From Timema cristinae (Eukaryota; Arthropoda; Insecta; Phasmatodea; Timematidae), in contig JBCFYV010000012.1 of NCBI GenBank assembly GCA_039000515.1, positions 16,634,479-16,698,478 on the forward strand: a stretch of DNA of 64,000 nucleotides. Reading direction: 5' to 3'. The position numbers and the translations under genes are program-made. How positions within the stretch are numbered: the stretch's first letter is position 1; each line of letters starts with the position of its first letter. Below, in pieces: positions 35,773 through 46,199 of this stretch. Below the pieces are notes generated by a model that did no database searches, was not told the DNA's origin, and saw only the letters and a program-made list of their open reading frames with translations.

Positions 35773-36640
35773 TTAGAGCTCACGTATTTGCTTTCTTTCA
35801 CTCTTTATTATAATTTGAGCATATTCCAAAAATCTCAGGCATCTGTGCAGGTTGCTAGTGCTTTCAAAATTGGGTAAGGCTGTTTTTATTTTGGTTTCCC
35901 ACCTACCTGTGTCCGTTTTTATTGATTCTTTGATCCCATTGGACCCGACCACGTATGGAGTGTTAACTGATGCTTCCTTAAGAAAACGAATCATAAGAAA
36001 AACGTTTTGTTGCTTGGTTCCTACCATGGCCTTCAGCTTCCATCTCTCTACAGCAGTGTTGGTTCGATTCCATTGTTCCCACACATTCCAGAGATTCACA
36101 GAATATAAATGATCGATCAACTACTGCTCCACAAAGTAGTAGAGAAATAGAGCAAGCTTTTAGTTGGATGGAGCATTTGCCATGATGATAAGCCCCCGAT
36201 ATTCAACAAACCTAGGTGGTAGAAGTGATGAGGCACCCCCTTCTCGCATATAAGTTGAATATACTTGTCTGACTCAGAGTGTGTGCATGTTCACCACCAA
36301 AAATTAGTTTCCTCTTCTCAGGAACTGGTGTGTAATGAATCTAAAGGAAACTGCTTTCATCTGAAAAAACCAAGGTTTCTTCCGATAGCACCAAATCACT
36401 ACTGTTTTTAAGATTTTTCTAAGTTCTCAGGGCATTTCTCTTTGCTTTGTATGAGGCCATCTTAACATTGTCATATATATGAAATTTAGCAACACAATTG
36501 TACCACTTGTCGTATAATTTGCGGAATTTATGTTTAAAGATCTTGGTGATAGGTACTGACCTTTTTCACGCAATCGTTTCTTGGTCACTTCCATTTTCAA
36601 CATCCACCACACATGTGTATTACATCTTCTGAAGAATCTG
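35773..36640 (-). pseudogene. MULE-type (Mutator-like) transposase remnant
   Basis: The clearest part is the minus-strand frame at 35773-36120 (115 residues). It contains LWNVWEQ, then RTNTAVERW, then FLMIRFLKE, then RCLRFLEYA. This fits the C-terminal part of MULE/FLYWCH-associated transposases, where a W-N-x-Y/W segment precedes a conserved TNNxVEgWH-type motif and a helical end. Here the second N and the H are lost (T, K). Upstream on the same strand, to about 36640, only broken frames remain. The catalytic DDE region is not recoverable by eye. Function: an ancestral transposase, now dead. Confidence 0.5.
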
Positions 36641-36849
36641 CCTGTTCACTGACAATCTTATCATACCTAGGCAGTCACATTTTATATCGTTTAAACACAA
36701 CCACATATTTCAAACACTTGTATTTCGCTGTACACGATAGTGCTATTCATCCACGAGAAGGCATGACTTCCTTTTCGATGTTGATTGAAATTCCATTGCA
36801 CAAAACACTATCCAAACGAGAACGCCTGGTGTTTTGCAAGTCTCACCTC

Positions 36850-37200
36850 ACAACGATACTCGAGCCGAGATAATACTATCCAGATAGAGATGTGATATCG
36901 AAAGAAAAATAGTGATACTGTACTCATTAAAGGTATCGGAAGAAAAATATTGATACCGTAGTAGTATCGAAAGAAAAGTATCGATAACAGTAAGTATTGT
37001 TCTTCCTCCACTGTCCACCCTAGAAAACATTTAATCACAGCATGAAAGACGATAACAAAAAAGTTGTTTCTTTCGACACCTATCCGATATCGGAGTGTGA
37101 GTACTGATATCAGTAAAATTATTCAGAAAAACTATCGAGTAAAAAGATACTAATATCAAAAAGGAAATATCAATATTAATAAAGTATCAATAGTTTTTTC
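36850..37200. repeat. Cluster of TATCGA-type motifs
   Basis: At least ten short motifs related to TATCGA/GATACT ('gatatcgaaagaaaaatag', 'ggtatcggaagaaaaatatt', 'agtatcgaaagaaaagtatc', 'gatatcggagtg') with loose spacing. A degenerate short-period repeat. The resemblance to TATCGATA-type insect promoter elements is noted but may be coincidental. Confidence 0.45.
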
Positions 37201-37369
37201 ACATCCATACAACCAGGTTGTAAACATCAAACTAGTTGCATTCCCTCATGCCTATTTTTCTACTGATGAAGGCCAATTCAAGGTCAAATTCACCCTCCAT
37301 CTATAGCGGCAGCGTTGCATCTATAGGAACTGACCATCTATTTACAACACCACAGGGACTGGAATGTGG

Positions 37370-37560
37370 TGGACGCAAATCTCACGACGTTAATTTTTGC
37401 AACCATAGATCTCGCGTTTTCCTGGAGTGAGAGTGGAAGACTATTAAGAAAAAACCACCTTCAGTACACCAAACCAGAATATGAACTCAAATCTTCCCTT
37501 CGTCAGTAGTCCAGTCTATTGCGAGAGTGACGTCTTATAACATTCAATCACCAAATTGGG
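37370..37560 (-). mobile_element. SINE family A, degenerate
   Basis: 'gagagtggaagactattaag', 'accaccttcagtacaccaaa', 'cttcgtcagtagtccagtct' in minus-strand family A order. Confidence 0.55.
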
Positions 37561-37800
37561 TAGTATATTTATCTTTCATTAACATTAAAAAAAACATAAG
37601 TTGAGACACACTGTGTAACAACATGCTTATTTAAGTTGTTAATCGAGCTACAGTCCAATTTCCATTAGAAGCACCTTATCTGGCAGCTAAAAGTCTACTT
37701 GATTTACTTTCACGTATTCATACAAGTTATTTGAGCAACAGCTGTCACTATTGATATCTAATACCGATGCCTATAAAATAATACTAATAATATAGTAACA
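37561..37800 (+). mobile_element. MITE family D, left-end fragment
   Basis: 'cagtccaatttccattagaa', 'ttactttcacgtattcatac' and 'agctgtcactattgatatct' occur in left-end order. It directly abuts a SINE A, as at 9115/9120 and 12435. Confidence 0.55.
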
Positions 37801-38438
37801 TGTTTTTAATATCGAAAATAAAAAGATGCTTGCAAATTCTAAAAGGCCATGGCTTTAAAAGTTGGCTGTTTAATATAACAGAAATTTACTGATTAATTGT
37901 CGTGAGTTATGTTAATGTAACTTTTACTCACCCACATTAATCTGACTCCAAAACTAACGTAATGAGAGCTCACTTAGTGTATGTATATTCTTAGAGCTGT
38001 TGAGTGTAGTGATTAAAAAAAAACCTCATGCCCTCTTGTGATTATTAATTCAACCCTTCAAACAAATCCTTCCCCTCTTCCTGATTCTAACCCTGGCTGG
38101 CTTGGAGTGCACTTAACTACTGATGTTACTAATTTGAATTTCAAGTGGCCTTCAAACTTCTTGTAGGGAAGAACCCTTTAACTGTGTCTTTTACGTGTGG
38201 TCACGAGAGTGGGTAGGAGAATTACTTAGTTGGCGAAATCAGGATAGTCCCTACATCACACTTTTCGATTTCCTCCATTTACTTATATTATAATATGAAG
38301 CAAATATTTTTTGAAAAAGTTTAATATTTTTGTATATTTTATTATTTAACTATTCAGGAAGGCTCAAAGTTATATCGGTTGAAATGCGCACTAAACGTCA
38401 TGCCCGTATGATGTGGTTTTCCTGTGAATGTTTGAATC
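37801..38438. other. AT-rich sequence, nothing recognised
   Basis: No supported feature. Confidence 0.4.
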
Positions 38439-38719
38439 AAGGCCATATATTATTATTATTATTATTTAGCACCACGTCTTACTACCTGTTCGGGTTATAC
38501 GCTTTAAGTACTAATTACGCTAATGGATTAGGAATTGGGAAGGTTGAATTAGAGGAAGTGAACCCACATTTGCGTGGAGGGAGAGTGGAAAACCATTTAG
38601 GAAAAACAACCCCCAGTTCACCCGACCGAGATTCGAACCTCGATCTCCCCCTCAGAAGTCGAGCTCAACAAGACTAGCGCGTTAGCCAACTACGCCACCG
38701 AGGCAGGTAAGGCCATATA
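38439..38719 (-). mobile_element. SINE family A, full length with target duplication
   Basis: A tRNA-derived SINE flanked by an 11-bp direct repeat AAGGCCATATA (38439-38449 and 38709-38719). Read on the minus strand: head GCCTCGGTGGCGTAGTTGGC (A-box-like), B box at 38627-38639 (GGTTCGAATCTCG), a body with the 'ctctccctccacgcaaatg' block, the shared tail, then (ATT)n. RNA polymerase III transcription would start at the head. The best reference copy of the family in this window. Confidence 0.92.
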
Positions 38720-40077
38720 CAAAGAGCGTGCTTATTCCTAAAGTGTACCCCATTATACCTCCGCGAAAACACAGGTACATTTTCTTAAAATTTTACCTTG
38801 CTCGGTCTGATTACATTATCTTGGTTAAAGGTCGGACCAGAAGAAAGACGTAGTGAAAAAAAGTAGATGTTGGAAACAGAATATAAATTGTATTCTTCTA
38901 TATTTAAGTTATTCACTAAAAACTTATTTAATTTATTTGATATGTAAATATACTTAATGTTTGAACTTTAAATGTGTAAATAGAAGAAGAAGAGAATTTC
39001 AAGTAATGATTTGTATGTTTTATAACCTGTACTGGCAATGTGATCTGGGGAAACTTTACTAGGAGGATTTCTTTGAAGGATATTACAAACAATTCTCTTA
39101 GCGAAATAACTATACATTTAATGGAAAAGAGTGTTCCAGATTAGGGACCAAAACTAGGCTTCCAAGTCAGTCAGCCTTACTCTCAGTGTAGCCAACTTGT
39201 CAATGGCACTTTATTACGCTGTGATTCTACCACACTGTAAATACAACATTTTCTCAAACTCTCCGAAGTTGTAACTGAAGATGCTCTAATGCCATATTTA
39301 TTTTCATATAACTTCACACAAAGTCCAATTTCACCAATGTGCGTCAATAAAACAAGTTCATGAGTAGACATTTCTTTTGAAACCCATTTAAAAGCTTATA
39401 TTTTATTAAAGAGAAAAAACGCTATAAAATTTAGCATAAATTTAAATTTATCTTGAAAAAAAAAACGCAAAATAAATTTGTGTTTTGCAGTTTTCCGTGG
39501 GTTTGTACGGTTTCTGTACGCTTGGACGTACTTTATAGGTTGCAGAATGTGGTAATGGTACCACAGTAGTGTGAGTGAAGTAGTAGTGTCTCAGTAGTGT
39601 ATTAAGGACTGCACGTCTTGCACACTCATATTAATTCTTTTATACGTCCCTTGGTCTTGCCGAATAATTGTAAGTATAGTCGGTTAGCCATAAGAAGAGA
39701 TTTAGAAATATTATTAAAATACAAATAGAATATGGAGGTAAAAATTAACTTTCGCTACAGATTTAATTGTTTCGCATATTTCATCTGAACTAATAAAAAA
39801 ATTAAAAATGACAACTGGACACGAAAATTGTATCATCCTGGACCTATGGCTTAGTGTGCCAATGGCCTAGTAGAACCGGGTTCGATTACAGTTTACAGAT
39901 GTTATATTTTTTGACTACAGCATACTAAATCTAATTAAGAATCAACCAGAGTAGATAAAATTGGAAAAATGTTGCAATATTTATTTTGCTACTGTCAACA
40001 TTGATGATATTTCCAAGAATTCACAATTTTAAAACTCTTTGTTTGGCTTATGAACACCTTTACGATTTAAGGATATA
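38720..40077. other. Unassigned, mostly AT-rich
   Basis: A tRNA-like piece near 39845-39905 ('gaaccgggttcgattacag') may be a SINE head fragment. A 62-residue minus-strand frame at 39183-39371 is not assigned. Otherwise nothing. Confidence 0.35.
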
Positions 40078-41212
40078 CCAGGGGGTATTAAAAAGTTTCA
40101 ATACTGGTTCTGTAAAATTCAAACAGAGTGGAGCATGGGGATGCGAGTGTTGGTGTAATGATCTGTGACCTTCATCTGTCAGTAAGACAAGTGGCATCAT
40201 TCTGTGTAGACCAGTGGCTGTGTTACTCACGTTTATTTGATGACGTGCACGGGTGCATGTGCGATTTTATTTGGACCGCAAACTCGAGCAGTGAGTGAAC
40301 ATCAAGTTCTGCGTCTTATTAGGAAAATCTGGAACTGTGACCTTCCCAGTGATGCAGCAAGCTTACAGCAAAGAATCTATGAGCTATCCATGTGTTTTGA
40401 ATGTCACTCACGCTTTATAATCTGCACAACGTCACTGTAAGGCGAAGAGAGGTCAGAGCGACCTTACACGAGCACAAACCCGGAAATTGTGGTCAAAGTT
40501 AGGCAACTTGTGCGTTAGGATAGCCGATGATCAATAAGGACATTTCTGACATCGTGAATGTGTCACACGGATCAGTGCGGACAATCCTCACGTCCATTTT
40601 AACAATCACTGCATTGCCGACAAGTTTGTACCCAAGATTCTGACCCCCAAACAGAAGGAGCTACGTGACTAAGTCTGTCAGGAACTTCGTTAACATGCCC
40701 TGGATGACCAAACCTTTATGTTGAAGATCATCTTTGGAGATGAGAGTTGGATCTACGTTTACTACCTGGAGACCAAACAACAATATTCGCAGGGGAAGAG
40801 CCCCAGATCTCTAAGACAGAATTTCCGGGTTTGTGCTCGTGGAAGGTCGCTATGACCTCTCTTCGTCTTACAGCAACGTTATGCAGATTCTAAAGCGTGA
40901 GTGACACTTAAAACACACTGGATGTCTCATAGATTCATTGCTGTGAGCTTGCTGCATCATTGGGAAGGTTACTGTTCCAGATTTTCTGAGTAAGACGGAG
41001 AATTTGATGTTCAATCGCTGCTCGAGTTTGTGGTACATAATACTATCTCAAATGCACCCGTGCACGCCATGAAATAAACTGAGTAACACAGCCACTGATC
41101 TACACAGAATGATGACACTTATCCTATTGACAGATGAAGGTCACAGATCATTAAACCAGTGCTCCACTCTGTTTTCATTTTACAAAACCGCTCTTGAAAA
41201 TTTTTGATACTC

Positions 41213-41217
<5 letters not shown>
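40078..41217. mobile_element. Foldback mariner derivative with ~400-bp inverted arms
   Basis: Flanked by TA (40076-40077, 41218-41219). The left arm (about 40078-40489) and right arm (about 40820-41217) are inverted copies with moderate divergence, including the block 'taatgatctgtgaccttcat' and the 'gagcacaaacccggaaatt' inner boundary. The left arm has about 13 extra bases near 40135. The loop of about 330 bp holds mariner transposase sequence. Ordinary mariners have TIRs near 30 bp, so this looks like one half duplicated in inverted orientation, replacing the other end. Confidence 0.85.
40441..40800 (+). pseudogene. Mariner transposase, N-terminal to early catalytic part, broken
   Basis: Frame-broken mariner text. 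Near 40445-40510 it gives RPYTSTNPEIVVKVRQLVR, the linker after the first helix-turn-helix. Near 40541-40594 it gives DISDIVNVSHGSVRTILT, the second helix-turn-helix. After a gap it gives KFVPKILTPKQKELRD, a stop, VCQEL, and near 40737 GDESWIYVYYLETKQQYSQG, the conserved block around the first catalytic aspartate region. The rest of the DDE domain is absent and is replaced by the inverted right arm. Non-functional. Confidence 0.8.
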
Positions 41218-41218
<1 letters not shown>

Positions 41219-41245
<27 letters not shown>

Positions 41246-41610
41246 AATATAATATATATATTATATGTATATATACAACTATATATACAGATATATACGG
41301 ATATATACAACAGTATATATACATGTATATATACTATATATATATTATATGTATGTATGTATATATACATGTATATATACGTATATATTATGTTATGTAT
41401 TTGTATATATCATGTATATATAGTATATATATATATATGTATTATTTGTATATATTTGTATATATTATGTATGTATATATATCTATGATATATGTATATA
41501 CGTATATATATGTATATATGTATGTATGAGTATATATATTTATTTATATTGTATATATGTGTATATATATATATACATATATATCTAAGTATATGAGAAT
41601 AAATATAATA
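41219..41610. repeat. Compound (CA)n/(TATATG)n microsatellite
   Basis: (AC)n at 41219-41245, then about 350 bases of TA/TATATG/TATATAC variants. It begins directly at the right target TA of the mariner derivative. Long open frames on both strands here are composition artefacts. Confidence 0.95.
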
Positions 41611-42529
41611 TATTTGTATATAAATATAAAAAATAGAATAATGTTCGTTAAAATATGTAAATTAACTTTAACATTTTCATGCTTTCTCTATTATTATATT
41701 TTAGTTTTCGGCAAATAGCTTGATATATATCTCCAGTAAATATTTTTGTTTCCTTCAGTATATTTCTATATTTTACTGTTTATCAGTCTTTGTCCTGTTT
41801 CTCACAAACTTTTACTGTCAGGTTTTTCCTGTTTGATATTTTATTTTTACTCCCACCTCCCAATCTTCCTCTTCTTCGATATTGATCTCTTTAAAGGCTC
41901 GAATGAAGATGCATCTTAAATTTTATTCTTGACCTGAACTTGTTGAAATTCATAAAAAAGAATAACAAACGATATAAATTCCTTTTGTCTTTATTTAAAA
42001 GCCTTATACAAATATTTTATTTTTCCATTATTATATATATTATTCAATAGCTGATTTAAAAAAATGGTACTGTGCACAGCACAAACTTTCTCTCTCTTTT
42101 TTCTTAAAATAGAGACATTTAATAAAAACTAAAAACATTTGTAAAACGAAATAATAGAAGTTATTGAAGAAACACTCCACCAAATAGCATAAATGAAAAA
42201 AAAAAATTTAGAGAAACATCTCGGTTCACCAAAGAGAATAATAAGCTATTTCACATTTAAAAAACCTAAAGATATATAAATATATTTAATTATATAATTG
42301 GTGTTTAAAAATATATATTTCAAATTAAACAATTTTATTTTAATAATACTACAACCTTGTAATGAAAGGTTATTCCGTATCTCAAATAGTTGTGCAGATA
42401 TTATGCAAAAATTGACATTTCCGCCTATGTAAATTACCCACAAGATTATTTAGGTGCGAGAATTAGAACGTCCATTTTGTTTGTAATGTTAAACAATGTC
42501 TAGATACAAAATATAATAAAATTGTCATA
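41611..42529. other. AT-rich sequence, nothing recognised
   Basis: No supported feature. Confidence 0.4.
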
Positions 42530-42850
42530 GCGGTTTGGGGAACTCAATTTTTTCTCTTTTTACCATTCTACAAACTATCCTTAACACTAGGGCTAGAAAT
42601 CTAATTTCAAAAATTGTTCGGAGTAGCCTTATTAAAACTCTGGATACAAAGTTTTGGCCCTATCCGTATAATAGACTGAGCTCTAGGCTGAGATACGGAC
42701 ACACAGACAAACGGATGGACGGCGTCACGAAAACAACTTTTTCTGTTTCAGGGAGTCATAAAACGTTGACATTTATCAAAATCTCGAGTTATATTTTTTA
42801 GGATCACAATGCTTCCCTCTCGGATGGGTCCAAAGAAAGTAAAAAAGCCA
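42530..42850 (-). repeat. Dispersed repeat family A-rep, head part
   Basis: Reverse complement of the family head ('gacacacagacaaacggatg' near 42696, 'tcaaaatctcgagtt' near 42776). The 88-residue plus-strand frame here is a by-product of the repeat. Confidence 0.6.
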
Positions 42851-42999
42851 GATTCAAACTTTGTTTTTATATTTTCTTGTTTTTAATTTATGTTGCTTTT
42901 TTAATTCATATTGCTACTGGTTTCGGTTTTATTGTACATAAAGACTCTAAACACATAGCATAAGTAGACTTATTAAGTAATTTAACCTAGAGTAACACA

Positions 43000-43215
43000 T
43001 ATATATTCCAATTTTCATTGGAAGGTCCTTCTAGGATACACAAACGATGTTTTGCTCTTAAAATTGATAATATATTACCATCCATTATTAATATTTATTT
43101 TTTATAGGTATTGATAATATTTATAAAATGTGAGGATGCAGATCACATGAATTGACGTATGAATACGTAAGATTGTATCTAGTAACTTTTATATACGTCA
43201 TATAAGTATCTATCA
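43000..43215. mobile_element. MITE family D, both ends present but shortened
   Basis: 'ttccaattttcattggaagg' at about 43008 and the inverted-end block 'gacgtatgaatacgtaagat' near 43153, ending 'tctagtaacttttatatacg'. Confidence 0.6.
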
Positions 43216-43740
43216 GGGTAAATGAGCCTCCAATATTACAGTTAGTGGGTTGGTAGACCCCAATGATAAACCACGGTAAAAAGCTAACCCGGTACACTTG
43301 ATAAATCTCGGCTTGATTGTCATTATTAACCTGCTTGTTGCGAGACAGACATCTTATAATGTGTGACCACCGGCGAGCGTGTTTGAAAATGTATTACCCC
43401 CTTGTTTTTATAGGAAACTCACTATTGACCATCAACATTAAATGAATTCACTAAAATTTGGCATTCTAAAAAGTGTCTTATTTGATTTATTAGTTAAAAC
43501 GTTAAGTTAAAAGTTTTAAAAAAAGCCTCTAGTAATAGTTTTTTATGGATTATTGTATAAATTATCTTTTCGATATTATAATTAAAGAGACTAAGAGTGT
43601 AAACTATAGTTGTCATATTTTTATTTTCGTTATTGTGGCAACATGAGTTTCCAGTTTTTCAAATAACAGGCTTGCTATGAATATCAGATTGTATTTGTAC
43701 ATGAGGAAACTCACCATTGAGTTTGTGAGAAGACCAACCA
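43216..43740. other. Unassigned spacer
   Basis: A possible tRNA-like remnant lies near 43230-43320. Nothing firm. Confidence 0.3.
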
Positions 43741-43926
43741 ACAGGTGTGTCCTACACCTCTGACAAGACATCTGTGATGTGGGAATGCCAGGCCGCCACC
43801 GTGGTTCGGATTCCACGTTAAACTGTAGGTCCTTCATTTCATCTCACAATCACCCTACCATTACACATTAGCGTAAGTGCGTATAACCCGAACGGGTAGT
43901 AAGACGCGGTGCTAATAATAATAATA
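43741..43926 (+). mobile_element. SINE family B, 5'-truncated
   Basis: Shares the body 'cctctgacaagacatctgtg', 'gaatgccaggccgccaccgt', 'ggttcggattccacgttaaa' and the common tail with 51704-51980, ending in (ATA)n. The tRNA-like head is missing. Confidence 0.85.
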
Positions 43927-44100
43927 ACAGGTGTGACCGAAGGGTAACGGACATACCCGAATACAGCCGGAGTCGAGCAGCCGGTGCGATGCGAGCTTGA
44001 CCGGCTCGCATAGGCACGCACGCATCGCAATATAAATTATCTTCGAAAAATCCATTACCCTACAAAGCGAGCCGTACCAAAACGATCACGCGAAGTGTGC
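43927..44100. other. GC-rich pocket with TATA-like motif
   Basis: A short GC-rich block with CG-rich text ('gcagccggtgcgatgcgagc') followed by 'aatataaatta' near 44030. Could be a promoter or a repeat end. Unassigned. Confidence 0.25.
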
Positions 44101-45229
44101 GCTATCCTTGAATTGATTTTTTTCATAAAACCTCTTAGAAATTAAATATTAATAACGTTATCTTATTTAAACTTAACCAATGCATTCTTCCTTAAAATTT
44201 CAATCATTTAAGTCCTCGTGTGACTCTTATACATACTTTATTTTAGATGAAAATGGTAAAAACCAGTAAAAACTAGTATCGGGAATATTTTCTGAGCCGT
44301 TGCGGAAGACTACGAGCCGATGTGATACGAAGGAGGGGGTGACAACCTTTAGGAATATTAGCTATATACTGATTGTGGATACTGCTATTTCTTGGGGATG
44401 AATTACACATTTAAACTACCAACGACTGATAGGTACCTCTTAATTATAATTTACTTCAAACCACTAATAATTTTAGATTGTATTTCAAACAAACTGTTAA
44501 AGGACTAAAGTGTGGTAATCAAGTAACATGACAACACTTATAGCCAAGGAATACCGAACTATCCGTACCTGGCCTAATTTATTACTACGTGAGAGCTACA
44601 TCTTCGACAAATATGAGACTTAAATCTACACCTTAATAACAAAGCCTAGACGATCCTGCACATGCGCGAGGTTCAATAGAAACTCAAAATTTCAAATCGG
44701 TATTAAAACATTTAAACGTCAATGCCTTATTCGGAAGAAGCCAGAATCCAATAATTAGCGCCTCAGAGTTATCGAACGCTGAATATCATAATAATATGAG
44801 TGTTACGCATTTTAAGCTGAGGCCTGTTTGACTGATTCCACTATACAATTTAAGGGCACAGAATGATAAGAAAGGATTAAAAAAATAAAGCTCTAAATCT
44901 ACACTAAATAAAAGTAAATAGCCAATAATTGGAATAAACCACCCCGAAAGGAATTTGAACCGCAGCTTCTTGGTTCACTTGTTATTGGATGACTTTGACA
45001 GATATCTGTGGTATCTTAACTACCTCTGCCGTCATGATGATGATAGATGTTGTAAAAGTTGGTTCAAAAGTTGATCTTGAATACTTCTTCTTTCCCTCAA
45101 ATACTGCCCCCTCCTACCCACCCTCTCTCGATCAATTCCAATCCATCTTACTAAAATATTCCAATACACAGATGAGCCCACCGATGTGAGAGAGAACTCA
45201 AGAGGATGGACTGATTTCCATCGCTCCTA
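44101..45229. other. Unassigned spacer
   Basis: A tRNA-like B-box complement may be present near 44950 ('aaaggaatttgaaccgcagc'), suggesting a worn SINE. Otherwise nothing recognised. Confidence 0.3.
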
Positions 45230-45440
45230 GTATTTTAATTTTAGTATCATTCTCACAGGGAACAAGTCATGAGTATCGTCTCCTTTGTTTGGCAGTGATG
45301 GAAAGATTGGGGTTCGAACTCCTGTTGAGTGCACAAAAGTACTCGTTTCTAAATAGATACCTACTTCCTCCTTTTACAATGGACACAAATGGGAGCACAT
45401 CACCAATAAAAATATTCCTCCTCTTCCCCCGTACTCCTAG
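45230..45440 (+). mobile_element. SINE family A, degenerate
   Basis: 'ggcagtgatggaaagattgg', 'ggttcgaactcctgttgagt' (B-box-like) and later 'atacctacttcctcc' run in plus-strand family A order. Confidence 0.5.
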
Positions 45441-45589
45441 TAGTTTTAATATGGCTACTGTCCGAAAAGGTAGAAGGAAGTGGAAAACTAAACCATGTTT
45501 TAAAATAACAAAACGCTTCTTAAATAACTCGTGATTTTTAAGTGACTTTATTATTTCTCAGTGCTTCGAAAGGGGGCCCCATATACAGT

Positions 45590-45810
45590 CATTTTTCTTA
45601 AGAAGGGCCTTTTATACATTACTTTTTTCCTGACATAATGATATCTTTTATTACTATATTAATGATAGTAGGTATTGTCTTATTGATAATAACTCGAGAG
45701 AGATAGATATCACATGACTTGGCGTATAAATACGTGAGAGTAGATCTAGTAACTTTTCTAGTTTTCAGATAAAGCCTTACCTATGAAAACTAGACTATAG
45801 TTATATTGTA
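45590..45810. mobile_element. MITE family D, right-end fragment
   Basis: Contains 'cacatgacttggcgtataaa', 'tacgtgagagtagatctagt', 'aacttttctagttttcagat' and 'cctatgaaaactagactata', the best-preserved right end in the window. Confidence 0.65.
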
Positions 45811-46199
45811 AGCATTAGTCTAGCAGAAAAAAAAGGACGAGTGAAACATAATTAAAGTAAAAACACAGACCCTATGGATTCAAAGCTACTCAACTTCAAC
45901 CTCTTACATTACTGAATATCCTCTTACATAATAATTATAATGTGTACACCCCTAGAATTCATGACTGACGAAAATGCGTGATCAGTTTTCAAACGCTAAT
46001 TACTGTTTTATTCAATAATCTACACTGTACAGGATGTGTACCGTCTTTCACCCTCATCTATTTAAAACAAATAGAGCGTGCAGGAGAGCAGAAGAGATAC
46101 AAGAAAATAATGTTGACAAGTTTATTAGTTATATCAAAAATAACAAACATAGTACAATGTCAAAATATAGCTAAATAGCTGAAAATATTCATAATAGGA
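45811..46199. other. AT-rich sequence, nothing recognised
   Basis: No supported feature. Confidence 0.4.

Noticed and set aside
36868..37020. Coding potential in overlapping minus-strand frames of 60-76 residues
   Set aside because: Two frames overlap over the same degenerate repeat; amino-acid content follows the TATCGA motif.
38627..38705. tRNA gene on the minus strand
   Set aside because: A and B boxes are present, but no proper acceptor stem closes, and the sequence continues into a SINE body bounded by a target duplication.
39183..39371. piggyBac-like C-terminal cysteine domain on the minus strand
   Set aside because: A GLCV-like string is suggestive, but the cysteine spacing does not fit and no catalytic domain is nearby.
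41119..41529. Three long overlapping frames rich in Tyr, Ile and His
   Set aside because: They are translations of the (CA)n/(TATATG)n microsatellite and occur on both strands.
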